From the NCBI GenBank assembly GCA_028281165.1, contig JANQKI010000217.1, forward strand, positions 1 to 64,000: DNA of 64,000 nt, given 5' to 3'. Under the pieces are notes generated by a model. The model did no database searches. It was given only the letters and a program-made list of their open reading frames with translations, and had not been told where the DNA came from. A program made the position numbers and the translations under genes. The stretch comes from Opitutaceae bacterium (lineage in GTDB: Bacteria; Verrucomicrobiota; Verrucomicrobiia; Opitutales; Opitutaceae). Positions 54,753 to 63,998 of this stretch are shown piece after piece (the first letter of the stretch is position 1; the number at the start of each line of letters is the position of its first letter).

Positions 54753-56048
54753 TTAGGGCAGAATCCGTTCTCCGTCATAGACTAGCCTACCGCTCACGAA
54801 CGTCTTCTTAACTTTGTTTCGAAGTTCACGTCCGAGCCAAGGCGAGTTTGAGGATTTACTGAAAAAGGAATCCTTTTGGGGAGTCCATACCTCCTCAGGA
54901 TCAAAAACGCAGATATCTCCTGATGCTCCTGTATCCAATGTCCCTTTACCTAGGCCAAGGATTTCCGACGGACGTTGAGCGAGTAGAGAGAGTGTTTCGG
55001 ATAGCGAGAGTCGTTTGCTATGGTAAAGTTCGCCTAGAGCCACGCTTAGAGCTGTCTCAAGACCAATGACACCGAATGGAGCGTAGTCGAATTCCACTTC
55101 CTTTTCGTAGTCCGTGTGGGGCGCGTGACCCGTGGCGATACAATCGATGGTACCATCTTTCAGACCTTCGATTAGAGCGATCCTATCCTCTTCGCTGCGA
55201 AGCGGAGGGTTCATTTTAAAATTGGTATCGAAGCTTTGGATTTCCTCATCGATTAAGGATATATGGTGAGGAGTGGCTTCCGCCGTTACGTTGGTACCTC
55301 TGGCTTTGGCGCGCCGCAGGATCTCGACGGCCGTTTTCGAGCTGATGTGCTGCATATGAATGTGGGCTCCTGTGGCCGAGGAAAGGATCACATTTCTGGA
55401 TACGACAATATCTTCCGCTTCTTTCGGGCTGCCGACAAGGCCCAATTTTGTCGATACAAAGCCCTCGTTCATCACTCCGTCTCGGGTCAGTGAATCGTCT
55501 TGGCAATGGTCGATTACGGGGATATTGAACATGTGGGCGTATTGAGTAGCCCGCCGCATCAAGCCGTTGTCTTGCACGCATTTTCCGCCTTCGGAAATAG
55601 CGACGATGCCGGCTTCGCTTAACGAGCCGGTTGGCGCTAGCCTCTTTCCTTCCATTCCCACCGTTATACAACCAGTAGGGAAAACATTGACCACCGCTTC
55701 TCGTTCAATGGCGTCCTTAATAAACTGTATCGTTCCTGCATTGTCTGCTGGAGGGCTGGTGTTGGGCATGCAAACGACGCTGGTAAAGCCGCCTGCCGCC
55801 GCTGCGCTCGTCCCTGTGCGGATCGTCTCCTTGTGGGTCTGACCCGGGACCCGAAAATGCACATGCAGATCGACGAAGCCTGGGCAGACGACGAGTCCAG
55901 AGGCATCATGAATTTCCGCGTTATTCAGCAGATCGTCTGAAGGCTTATCGGCGATTTTTCCATCGATAATGTAAAGGTCGCCGACTTCATCCCTTTTGTT
56001 TTTCGGATCTATTATCCTGCCACCTTTTATGCGCTGAACTTTGCTCAT
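54753..56048 (-). CDS. pyrC: Dihydroorotase
   Basis: Dihydroorotase closes the pyrimidine ring from carbamoyl aspartate. The metal-binding signature DLHVHFRVPGQTHKET is near residues 59-74, and the second metal-site residues are in IDHCQDDSL and ATGHAPHTDYEKE near residue 300. The length of 431 matches class I (multifunctional type) dihydroorotases. The substrate-binding GGFTSVVCMPNT segment is also present. It is the last gene of pyrR-pyrB-pyrC. Confidence 0.95.
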   Translation of the reverse strand: MSKVQRIKGGRIIDPKNKRDEVGDLYIIDGKIADKPSDDLLNNAEIHDASGLVVCPGFVDLHVHFRVPGQTHKETIRTGTSAAAAGGFTSVVCMPNTSPPADNAGTIQFIKDAIEREAVVNVFPTGCITVGMEGKRLAPTGSLSEAGIVAISEGGKCVQDNGLMRRATQYAHMFNIPVIDHCQDDSLTRDGVMNEGFVSTKLGLVGSPKEAEDIVVSRNVILSSATGAHIHMQHISSKTAVEILRRAKARGTNVTAEATPHHISLIDEEIQSFDTNFKMNPPLRSEEDRIALIEGLKDGTIDCIATGHAPHTDYEKEVEFDYAPFGVIGLETALSVALGELYHSKRLSLSETLSLLAQRPSEILGLGKGTLDTGASGDICVFDPEEVWTPQKDSFFSKSSNSPWLGRELRNKVKKTFVSGRLVYDGERILP

Positions 56049-56064
56049 CGTTCTTCTGTCTCCT

Positions 56065-57021
56065 TCAATCGCTAGCGACTGCCTCCGCCTTTCCTCCAGA
56101 GCAAAGATAAAGAGCCGCCATGCGAATGGCTAGGCCGTTGGTGACTTGCTCCAAGATGACCGATTGATCGGAATCGGCCAATTCCGAGTCGATTTCCACT
56201 CCTCGATTAATGGGTCCCGGATGCATAATGATGGCGTCCTTCTTGAGCCAGGACAGGCGGGTCTTATTCAATCCGAACATGCTGGTGTATTCGTTCAGCG
56301 AAGGAAATGCCGAGGCGTTTTGGCGCTCGTGTTGTATGCGGAGAAGCATGACAGCTTCTTTGTCTTCAAGAGCGGATTTCAAATCATGCGAAACCTTGAC
56401 GCCCATTTGCTCGAATTCATGAGGAACAAGGGTTGAAGGACCGACAAGGGTGACCTCAGCCCCGAGTTTTGTCATAGCCCAGATGTTCGAGCGAGCCACT
56501 CGGCTGTAAAGTATATCTCCTAGAATAGCGATTTTCCGGTCTTTTAAAGAACCCCATTTTTCTCGTAACGTGAAACAGTCAAGCAGAGCCTGGGTCGGGT
56601 GTTCGTGGGCTCCATCTCCCGCATTGAGTACTGGCAAATCCACTACGCCGGCAATGTATCCGGCTGACCCTGGCGCCGAGTGTCGTATCACGATTATGTC
56701 GGCTTGCAAAGCAGTGATAGTATCGACCGTATCGCGAAGCGTTTCGCCTTTTGTCGTAGAACTGGTTTTCATGTCCAACGAGAGAATGTCCGCGCTTAAG
56801 CGATTGGCCGCCATTTCGAAAGCCACCCTGGTTCGGGTGCTTGGCTCGAAGAAAAGGTTGACGACCGTCTTTCCGCGCAGGGCAGGGGTTTTAGCCGTTT
56901 TTCGATTGAGGATTTTCTTAAAGGCTTCAGCCGTTTCGAAAATAGTTTCTATCTCCTCTACGTTGAGCGACTCGATCGATATCAGGTCTTTGCGATTCCA
57001 GGGCATACCTGAAAAGGCCAT
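56065..57021 (-). CDS. pyrB: Aspartate carbamoyltransferase catalytic chain
   Basis: PyrB joins carbamoyl phosphate and aspartate. The carbamoyl phosphate signature FEPSTRTRVAFE is near residues 57-68, and HPTQALLDCFTL near 141-152 completes the active site. At 318 residues it is the usual single-chain form; no pyrI regulatory subunit is in the window. The start may be the ATG six codons in (57006), since the first residues are not conserved. It is six bases after pyrR and 16 before pyrC, so control probably acts through PyrR. Confidence 0.95.
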   Translation of the reverse strand: MAFSGMPWNRKDLISIESLNVEEIETIFETAEAFKKILNRKTAKTPALRGKTVVNLFFEPSTRTRVAFEMAANRLSADILSLDMKTSSTTKGETLRDTVDTITALQADIIVIRHSAPGSAGYIAGVVDLPVLNAGDGAHEHPTQALLDCFTLREKWGSLKDRKIAILGDILYSRVARSNIWAMTKLGAEVTLVGPSTLVPHEFEQMGVKVSHDLKSALEDKEAVMLLRIQHERQNASAFPSLNEYTSMFGLNKTRLSWLKKDAIIMHPGPINRGVEIDSELADSDQSVILEQVTNGLAIRMAALYLCSGGKAEAVASD

Positions 57022-57027
57022 CCAGCG

Positions 57028-57576
57028 CTATGCGGAGAGAATGTCAATGCGCGACTTGCCTATATCTTCAGGAAATAAGTTGACCTCAACTTTCTCATCA
57101 GGAGAGGTTTGCATGTTTAGTCCAACATAGTTGGCCTCGATGGGAAGACGACGGTTCCCTCTGTCCACCAAAACGGCCAGCTCAATTTTAAAGGGTCGCC
57201 CAATGGAATGGACCTCGGACATCGCCGCTCGGACCGTCCGTCCAGAAAAGAGGACATCGTCCGAAAGTACGATGACCGAATCCTCGGGATTGTGGACCAG
57301 CTCCGTGGCTTCCACTTCTTTGGTTATTGGTTTGTGTCCAATATCGTCGCGGTGGAACGAGATGTCAATCGTTGCGGTGTGCACCGGTTTTTCACGCAGT
57401 TTGGAAATACGGTTGCTCAAAATCTCGCTGAAAGGAACGCCTCCGTTGGCTATTCCTGCCAGTACCAGATTTTCCGTATCCTTGTGAGCTTCCGATATCT
57501 CTCGAGCAAGCTTGTCGATGGCTTGTTCGATTTCTGGGGAAGGGATAGATGCGCTCGGACTCACCCTAGAATTCAT
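57028..57576 (-). CDS. pyrR: PyrR bifunctional pyrimidine operon regulator / uracil phosphoribosyltransferase-like
   Basis: The PRPP-binding motif is VIVLSDDVLFSGRTVRAAM (ending near residue 120), followed by LAVLVDRGNRRLPIEANYVGLN, the PyrR signature. In Bacillus this protein binds pyr leader RNA and attenuates transcription. I use the ATG at 57576 (182 residues); a GTG at 57618 is possible. Within about 100 bases upstream I see no clear PyrR-binding anti-antiterminator or terminator hairpin, so control in this organism may be by another mode, or only by uracil salvage. Confidence 0.88.
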   Translation of the reverse strand: MNSRVSPSASIPSPEIEQAIDKLAREISEAHKDTENLVLAGIANGGVPFSEILSNRISKLREKPVHTATIDISFHRDDIGHKPITKEVEATELVHNPEDSVIVLSDDVLFSGRTVRAAMSEVHSIGRPFKIELAVLVDRGNRRLPIEANYVGLNMQTSPDEKVEVNLFPEDIGKSRIDILSA

Positions 57577-57718
57577 AGATAGATAAGGAGTCCTCGGTAA
57601 AGGCGAAACGGAAAGCACACTAGCATTGTTTGCAAAAATGAAGCGAAGCTAGTCGATGAAAGTATTGCCAGTCTATCCGAGGATGGGAATCCGACTGCCT
57701 AACAAAGCTAAAATACCA

Positions 57719-60196
57719 TTAGTGAGGACTGCTACTTGCTTGAGCCAGTCGGTAGAAGACGCTTTGGTTTTCATCGATTGCGACTCGTCTTATTTCCAAG
57801 TTCGCCATGTTTTGCATATAGACTGACGTCTCATCTAAAGGCTCCCAGTTACTCAGATCATTAGATTTGAGAATCCTAGGAGCGTTTTCGCTTCGGATGC
57901 CTGAAACTGAGTATTCAAGATATCGCTCGCCAGCAATTTCCTTTATAGCCAACGAAGGAGCGTCGTGAATTTTTGGATGCGTCCCAAACAATAATTCCAT
58001 GCTGTTTGAGTATCCATCATTATCCGGATCGGCGTCGTCTCCCCAAACGCTTTCTCTTAAGCTTTGGTCTTGGCTTGCCTTTGGAAAGTAGAAGCCAAGC
58101 CAATCTTCCTCGCTGTCGATTATCGGATCCAACGCATCAACATGGAATGCTTCGATAGTACCATTTGCTAGATAAACTACGTTGCCTACTAATTCGATGT
58201 CTTGAATCACTTGTCCAGACGTTATACTTGTATTTGCATTACCGATTGAAATCATGTTCGTTGGATCTGCTATATCCAAGACTTCAAAGCTCCAAAGTGT
58301 ATCCACCACTGCAATATTCGAAAATATCTCAAAGTAGCTGTTTGCTGGAACCGAAAAAAGCTCCTCGTTGATTGCGATCAATTTCCACGGAGACTTAGTC
58401 GTATCGTAAACATAAAGCCCTTTCCCTTTTAAAAATTGCGCATTAGGATCGACTAAACTTTCTGGTCCGTATGGTACAGGATTGGCTATGAAAAAAGCTA
58501 CTCCTTGAATAAATGACAGACTATGAAAAACAGTTGGTTCTATTGGAACTTCGATAGTGACTGTGAACTTCGGTCCGCCGATAGGTCCCGTTACCCACTT
58601 ATCTATTCTTAACCCATGAGGAAAATCGGGAACTTCACTTTCGTAGTTAAACTTTATTAAACTTTTTGGATCCCTAATGTCCACAGCAGTTCGGTTTTCC
58701 TGAAAATATATCTTATCATTCCCAATAGTGAATTTCGGCGAAACGTTGACTGTGATTGTATTGAGGATAACCGGGCTTGTTGGATTCGAGATATCGATCT
58801 GGAGTAGACTTCCCTCTCCTCCCGGTCTGTTGCTATCGTCAATACCAACATATGCGAGCTCGCCAATTAAAGTTAGTTGAGGAGGTTCAGATGGCAATTG
58901 ATCTCCTATTACAAGCGATGATATTAGGTTTGGGTTTAACGGATTGCTCAAATCATAAATATGAAGCGTTTTTTCATCGAAGACGAAAGCCGTATCACCC
59001 TCAACAGTTACTCCATCGGCTGAATGCATGCTTCGCTCCTTAGCAAGAAACTCCAAACTTCCGTCCGGTTGGATTCCTAGAATGCTTAATCCTCCGAATC
59101 CATCTGCCGAATACAGAATGCTGTCTTTCACGGCAATTGAGCCAATGGTTCTACTGTGAACTTCAAATTCGCTAACGAGTTCGATATTTGCGGGATCGGA
59201 GATATCGAGGATCAAGTGGCCGTTATCTCCAAGAGCGACACTGGCTAGATTCCCGCTTATATCTATGTCATTGACGAAGCCTCGAACTCGAAAGAAGTCT
59301 GCAATGGTCGGATTTGCGGGGTCGCTAATGTCGATTGCGATGATACTTTCGCCACGACTCGATACTAAACTACCTGCTGTTAATAGCTGGTCACCTTGAA
59401 TCGCTAAAATAGGCCATCGGCTCCTAAGCGATAAATGCGCTGGGCCTATTACTTGGCCATATTCAGTAAAGATAGTCCCATCATCGGACGGGAGGTAGGT
59501 ACCCTCTAATGTGAACGCACGTCCAGCGTCGACGATAACCTTTTCCGATCTATCGTGGCGATTAAACCCTGTTCTTCCAACATTGGTTGGATCTGAGACG
59601 TTGAAGATTTCAATTCCTTCTGATCTTTGTGGTACAGCTGCTATAAACCCATCAACCGAAACAGCTTCAGCCCAACCAGTTCGCTCAAGTTCAACCCATC
59701 CAATTAGTTCAGGGGCTGATATTGTATTGAGACTGAATATACCTAGTCCCTCTTCGCTGCTAACGACGTATAGAAAGCCGTTTTCAATTTCCAAGTCTTC
59801 TCCATCTTCAATTTGAATTGGCGCTCCGATTTCGATAAATTGGTTTTTCGAGTCCCACTCCAATATTCGGAGATGATCGTCTCCAAGGACATAAATGTGA
59901 TTTTCGAATATTTCGATGTCACTCAAAGGCTCATTTTCAAGTCGCTTCGATGAAATGAGCCTCATTTCCTGCGGATTCGAGATATCGTAAAGCTCAAGCG
60001 TCCCGTTGTTGGCGGCAACAAGCTTCTCCCCCCAAACCTTAACGCGATTGTGATAGCTGCTTTCCTGTTCCGGCCAAGTAGCGATTTTATGCACAGATGC
60101 GGCGCTCCAAATCGGCAAGATCAATATCTGAAACAAGGCAGCTACCCTAATAAACAGAATGCCTCTCCAAAGCCCCGCTACTCCTTTCACATCCAC
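57719..60196 (-). CDS. Large secreted LVIVD-type beta-propeller protein
   Basis: The 825-residue protein has a hydrophobic N-terminal segment (about residues 11-33) followed by repeated blades ending in patterns like LELYDISNPQEMRLIS, IEIFNVSDPTNVGRTG and ILDISDPANIELVS: D-I-S-D/N-P near each blade end, typical of LVIVD propellers. A calcium-loop-like WGDDADPDNDGYSNSMELLFGT near residue 715 and a C-terminal beta domain follow. These are extracellular, found in marine Verrucomicrobia and Planctomycetes. No catalytic domain is evident. The stop lies about 100 bases before the divergent pyrR. Confidence 0.75.
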   Translation of the reverse strand: MDVKGVAGLWRGILFIRVAALFQILILPIWSAASVHKIATWPEQESSYHNRVKVWGEKLVAANNGTLELYDISNPQEMRLISSKRLENEPLSDIEIFENHIYVLGDDHLRILEWDSKNQFIEIGAPIQIEDGEDLEIENGFLYVVSSEEGLGIFSLNTISAPELIGWVELERTGWAEAVSVDGFIAAVPQRSEGIEIFNVSDPTNVGRTGFNRHDRSEKVIVDAGRAFTLEGTYLPSDDGTIFTEYGQVIGPAHLSLRSRWPILAIQGDQLLTAGSLVSSRGESIIAIDISDPANPTIADFFRVRGFVNDIDISGNLASVALGDNGHLILDISDPANIELVSEFEVHSRTIGSIAVKDSILYSADGFGGLSILGIQPDGSLEFLAKERSMHSADGVTVEGDTAFVFDEKTLHIYDLSNPLNPNLISSLVIGDQLPSEPPQLTLIGELAYVGIDDSNRPGGEGSLLQIDISNPTSPVILNTITVNVSPKFTIGNDKIYFQENRTAVDIRDPKSLIKFNYESEVPDFPHGLRIDKWVTGPIGGPKFTVTIEVPIEPTVFHSLSFIQGVAFFIANPVPYGPESLVDPNAQFLKGKGLYVYDTTKSPWKLIAINEELFSVPANSYFEIFSNIAVVDTLWSFEVLDIADPTNMISIGNANTSITSGQVIQDIELVGNVVYLANGTIEAFHVDALDPIIDSEEDWLGFYFPKASQDQSLRESVWGDDADPDNDGYSNSMELLFGTHPKIHDAPSLAIKEIAGERYLEYSVSGIRSENAPRILKSNDLSNWEPLDETSVYMQNMANLEIRRVAIDENQSVFYRLAQASSSPH

Positions 60197-60233
60197 GCTG
60201 CATAGCTTATTGGATTCCTCCCTCTGGCCAAGA

Positions 60234-62570
60234 TTAATCGTTTAACCAGCCTTCGAAGTCCTTCTCACTTAGAATCAATTTCGCTTCTTGGTATTGAGAT
60301 GAAAGCAGTTCTTTGGTTCTTTTTTCGGCGAAGCGTTGGCAGTGGAGAAGAGCTTTCACTTTCTGGCCGGGCGCTCTTACGAGTCTTCCGAGGGCCTGGT
60401 TCACCTTTTGGATTCCCGGTTGAAGGTAAGCCTTTTCAAAGCCGTCGTTGGAAACCCTATCGAAGTGATCCTTTTTGGCATTCTGCGTTACGTTCACTTC
60501 GGGCAGAGAAGGGCTTACGATCATGGCTGCTTCTACTTTGCCACCCATTAAATCGACGCCTTCCGAGAAGCTGCTCCCTAGGATGAGAAATATGGCTTCG
60601 GAGAATCTGAGCGCTTCTTCAATGAACGTTTTCTTTTCTTGTAACGTTCCTCCTCCTTCCTGAATCGATATCCTATAAAATGGGTGGGTTCGCTCTAACG
60701 CTTCGCTGATTTTTCGAGCGTAGGCATAACTTGGAAAGAATACGGCGATGGGGGCGTGTCTTTCGATAAGGTCCGCTATGGTTTGGGCTGTTTTGTCAAA
60801 ATATTTTTCTCGTTTGCGAAACCGCGTATCGACGCGAGCGTCGATAGCGATGTTGTAGACGCCATCGAGCCAGGGGGCTGGTGGCTGAAGCTTGATGGGC
60901 TGAGAGTCGAGATCGTTTAAACCGCAGTTTTGCAAGAATGCGTCGAATGGAGACAGGGTGGCGGACAGCATGAGGCATTCGGAAAAGCTACGAATGATTC
61001 GGCCAATCGTATTCGAAGCATCAAGACAATCCAGGCGCATCTTTCCCGATTGCTCCAGCCAAGCGAGGAAGGGCAGGTTGTATTCTCTATAGTCGTTTGC
61101 CGCTCTTGAAATGGTCCAGAGGAGCTCAGACGTTTTCAGAGACATCTCATCGAAAGGGAGTGGCTCCTGAGCTGCAATTTGGCTGATATCTATTAAAGCC
61201 AGAAAAACTTCCTCTAGCTGCCTTGAACTTAATGTGTCACCAGATTCGTAGGACAGAATGTCGTTCGATAGCGAGTTGATCCGATTGCGTAGTTTGCTGG
61301 AGGCTCCAAATCTTGCGAGTTCGTCACTTGCTGTAGCTATCGGCAGAGCTTCGAGTCGAAACGAATAATTCGATTCTACACGTGATGGCAGGTTGTGAGC
61401 TTCATCGATTATCAGAAACGTTCTTGCTGGATCGAAATCGGCTTGGTTTTCCAGCAGTCCGGAACTCGACGGCGAGAAAAGGTAATTGATATCTCCGATC
61501 CAAATATCTCGAAAGCCCAAAGCGGCTCTCATCGTTTCGTAAGGGCAAATTCCAACGGCTGAGCTTTCGCTTTTTAGATCATTAAGATCAATTTTGTCTC
61601 GAAGGATCAAGTACAGGCGTTGAAGCCCACTTCGCTCCCACTTTCTCTCGAGATCCTGTATGTAAGAGCACGAGCTCGGCAAGCATCGAAATTCCGTGTT
61701 TACGCAGTGTTCTTCTTTATTGCGAATTTGCCAGAAAGTAGCTTCTGGAGCTGGACCCAAAAGGGCTTCAAGACGGTGTGCCGTTTCCAGTTGGCCGGTC
61801 GATTTACTAGTTAGATAAATAATCCGATCCGCTTCGCCCTGGCAAAGTTTAGCCAGAGCTGCCTCCCATGCGATGCCCGTTTTCCCGTAGCCAGTTGGCG
61901 CCTCTAAACATACAATGGGGGTTTTCTTGAAGGCGGCTTTTATGTCTTGATCTATGGTTTCCTGGCCTGGTCTCGGCGTCTCGTAGGCCTTTCGATATTT
62001 TAGATTGCGAAGTCGGTCCAGCCGTTCACATTTCGCCTCGAGAAAATCTCGGAAAGAATCGAGGTGCTCTGTCCATATCAAGCTATCGTCGCCGGAAAGC
62101 AAATACGACTGAGTGATTCCTGAATGAACTTCCACTAAGAGGAGTTCCAGCTCGGGTTCGATCGATTTCTCGGTCGATTGATTACGGACCAGGCGATCAT
62201 AGCAAAGCAGTTGCAGACAGTAGTGGCGGTATTCGGAAAGGATCGTTTCTCTGGGAAGCGGCAGTTTCTCGGAGACCGTCTTGATTTCTCGAATACGATG
62301 ATTGTCTGGGGCGATTCTCATTTGGTCGATGCGACCGTTCAATTGGAACTTCCATTCCTTCCATACGATTTCCCCTTCTATGGGCTTCTCGCTTACCATA
62401 TTTTCGCCGTTCGCCTCCGATTGTTTTTGAATCGTCGTATGCCACTGCTGACCTGCTTGGGCTCGCCAAATGCCACCTCCAGACTTCGGTTTGGATTTTG
62501 GATAGACACTAAAATTTGCGAAATCTCCCACGCTCATACAGACTGTGCGTTCTGATGCCGAAATATCCAT
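60234..62570 (-). CDS. RecB/Cas4-type nuclease fused to XPD/DinG-type Fe-S helicase
   Basis: Residues 1-185 carry the PD-(D/E)XK nuclease motifs in order: H44 in GQQWHTTI, D82 in GRIDQM, E95-x-K97 in IREIKT, and Q120-x3-Y124 in YCLQLLCYD, the set of RecB/Cas4-family nucleases. Residues 200-778 are an SF2 helicase: Walker A APTGYGKT at 224-231, an Fe-S cluster region with C289, C296, C301 and C342 as in XPD and DinG, DEAH at 389-392, and QALGRLVRAPG as motif VI near 735. It should unwind DNA from the 5'-to-3' side, and cut if the nuclease is active. Length 778. A repair or end-processing role is inferred. No CRISPR or restriction genes adjoin it. Confidence 0.85.
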   Translation of the reverse strand: MDISASERTVCMSVGDFANFSVYPKSKPKSGGGIWRAQAGQQWHTTIQKQSEANGENMVSEKPIEGEIVWKEWKFQLNGRIDQMRIAPDNHRIREIKTVSEKLPLPRETILSEYRHYCLQLLCYDRLVRNQSTEKSIEPELELLLVEVHSGITQSYLLSGDDSLIWTEHLDSFRDFLEAKCERLDRLRNLKYRKAYETPRPGQETIDQDIKAAFKKTPIVCLEAPTGYGKTGIAWEAALAKLCQGEADRIIYLTSKSTGQLETAHRLEALLGPAPEATFWQIRNKEEHCVNTEFRCLPSSCSYIQDLERKWERSGLQRLYLILRDKIDLNDLKSESSAVGICPYETMRAALGFRDIWIGDINYLFSPSSSGLLENQADFDPARTFLIIDEAHNLPSRVESNYSFRLEALPIATASDELARFGASSKLRNRINSLSNDILSYESGDTLSSRQLEEVFLALIDISQIAAQEPLPFDEMSLKTSELLWTISRAANDYREYNLPFLAWLEQSGKMRLDCLDASNTIGRIIRSFSECLMLSATLSPFDAFLQNCGLNDLDSQPIKLQPPAPWLDGVYNIAIDARVDTRFRKREKYFDKTAQTIADLIERHAPIAVFFPSYAYARKISEALERTHPFYRISIQEGGGTLQEKKTFIEEALRFSEAIFLILGSSFSEGVDLMGGKVEAAMIVSPSLPEVNVTQNAKKDHFDRVSNDGFEKAYLQPGIQKVNQALGRLVRAPGQKVKALLHCQRFAEKRTKELLSSQYQEAKLILSEKDFEGWLND

Positions 62571-62979
62571 GGTTGGGTTTGGGCAAGTTGCTAGTCTCGC
62601 GTCCCTAGAGCAAGCTTTGGGATTTTAGACTTCGAAGTGCCAAAAATTTAAGAATCGGCCTTAGTGCTACATATCGCGTCCGGAGGCCGCGATCCACCCT
62701 TGCTTCATCTCGAAAAGGTGGAGCGAGGCAGCTGGCCTCGGCGTAGCTGAGTAAGCGTAGACGGGTCCTCGACTCGCTCGCTGGCAAGAGAACAGAATGT
62801 TGGATTTCTTAAATTTGTAATGCGAGTGAGTATATTGAAGATCGAGTGTTTGGCGCTCTCGTCCTTGACCTAATCTAAAGCCGATACGATCTTAAGACAT
62901 CATTTCTTCTGCCCGCCCCAATTGTAATCTAAAGTCTCATTTGGCTAAGAAACACCCTCCTCCAGTCGATTAATAGGTG
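62571..62979. other. 409-base gap holding a structured element; no gene
   Basis: No protein gene is credible here; a 60-codon ORF at 62605-62787 (-) overlaps the structured stretch and is judged spurious. The promoters of the helicase (-) and of the secreted protein (+) should lie here, but no clear sites are seen. The structure is described separately. Confidence 0.6.
62698..62739 (+). repeat. Adjacent strong hairpins, structured RNA or dispersed repeat candidate
   Basis: The 13-base arm 62698-62710 pairs fully with 62716-62728 over a 5-base loop CGAAA, with three or so G-U pairs, so it is more stable as + strand RNA. It is followed by CGAGGC (62724-62729) pairing with GCCTCG (62735-62740). 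A TCGCG/CGCGA pair lies just upstream near 62674-62692. No T-tract follows. It is either a dispersed intergenic element or a structured RNA. Confidence 0.55.
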
Positions 62980-63474
62980 ATGAACAAGCGTCCCACAGTC
63001 GCTATTCTTGTTTTCATTTGCCTTTGTCTTTCCGCTTTGGGAGGCGAATACAGCGAAAGCGTATTGGTGAATCTGAAAGGGGTCGGTTTGGAGGTAAAGC
63101 CTCTCAATATCAAATCGGATAACTTCGATTTGAAGAGAGAGGACGTTGAAGCTCACATTCTCGAGTACCTCAAAGCTCAAGAGGTGAGATTGCTTACGGA
63201 TATCGAGTTGGATGTTATGCCTGGCCGGCCTTTCCTAGAAACCAACATCGATCTAGTGCACGCCCAGGGCCCAAGTCATATGTACTCGATTAGCCTCGAA
63301 TTGAAAGAGATGGCCCAGCTTGAACGCCCCCGAGATAGCGTGGTTATGGTTGCAGTGACGACTTGGGAACAGAAGTCTATCGGAATCGCCAATCGCTCGG
63401 AGACCGTTTACTCGATCTTGGATAAGCTGCTTCAGCTTTTCGCTATGGAATTCAAGGAGATGAATTCCAACTGA
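62980..63474 (+). CDS. Small secreted unknown protein
   Basis: The 164-residue product begins with a signal peptide (MNKRPTVAILVFICLCLS, cleavage near LGG at about 22). The mature part is about 140 residues of alpha/beta sequence with no cysteines, lacking motifs I recognise. The ATG at 62980 follows a GTG at 62977 with no strong ribosome binding site either way. It faces the RibD-like gene convergently, with eight bases between. Function unknown; periplasmic location inferred. Confidence 0.6.
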   Translation: MNKRPTVAILVFICLCLSALGGEYSESVLVNLKGVGLEVKPLNIKSDNFDLKREDVEAHILEYLKAQEVRLLTDIELDVMPGRPFLETNIDLVHAQGPSHMYSISLELKEMAQLERPRDSVVMVAVTTWEQKSIGIANRSETVYSILDKLLQLFAMEFKEMNSN

Positions 63475-63482
63475 AGGCCATT

Positions 63483-63998
63483 TCAATTTTTTCGGTACTT
63501 CAGTAGCAAAACGTTTGTTGAGAGTCGGGAGGTTTCTTCCAGAGCAAACTGGCTGCTGATTTCTCTAGTCGCTAGTTTTTTGCCTGAACCGAATAATCGC
63601 GGTTCGACGGTGATAAACATTCTGTCGACCAGCTCCTTCTCCAGGAAGGCCGTATAAAGTTCCGAGCCTCCTAGTAAGACGCACTCCCTCCTGCCTCGCT
63701 TTTCAAGTTCCTCAAGAATGGCTTTCGGCTGATCTGCCGTAAACTCGACTGACTCCAGGATTTCGTTCGCCTTCCAAAGTTCTGGCTCACGTGTCCATAT
63801 TTTGCGAAGTTTGTTTGTCGCTCTTGAAGCGTGGATAGCGTCTCTACTCAGTTCATACGTTTTGCGTCCCATTATTAGAGAATCGAAAGACATAAGGGCC
63901 TTAAAAAAGTACTCTTGATCTTCCTTTGAGCAGAAAGCGGTACCCGGTTCATCATTACGCGTTATGAAGCCGTCTATCGATTGAGCCGCTATCAGAGT
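63483..63998 (-). CDS. RibD C-terminal/DHFR-type reductase (5' truncated by the window end)
   Basis: The frame stays open past 63893 to the window edge, reading TLIAAQSIDGFITRND near the visible N-terminus. That matches the beta-1 strand of the RibD C-terminal/dihydrofolate-reductase-like family (x-x-x-x-S-x-D-G-x-I). Later IMGRKTYE, ECVLLGGSELYTAFLEKELVD and VEPRLFGSGKKL complete the NADPH-binding fold. An ATG at 63893 would cut off the first strand and is therefore not the true start. It reduces a small pterin- or pyrimidine-like substrate, perhaps 5-amino-6-ribosylamino uracil phosphate. 171 residues are visible. Confidence 0.85.
   Translation of the reverse strand, partial: TLIAAQSIDGFITRNDEPGTAFCSKEDQEYFFKALMSFDSLIMGRKTYELSRDAIHASRATNKLRKIWTREPELWKANEILESVEFTADQPKAILEELEKRGRRECVLLGGSELYTAFLEKELVDRMFITVEPRLFGSGKKLATREISSQFALEETSRLSTNVLLLKYRKN

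Noticed and set aside
60234-62570. CRISPR-associated Cas4/DinG link
   Set aside because: No repeat array or other cas genes in the window; the gene stands alone.
62605-62787. 60-codon ORF in the structured gap
   Set aside because: It coincides with the hairpins and lacks a ribosome binding site or domain; better explained as a structured element or dispersed repeat.
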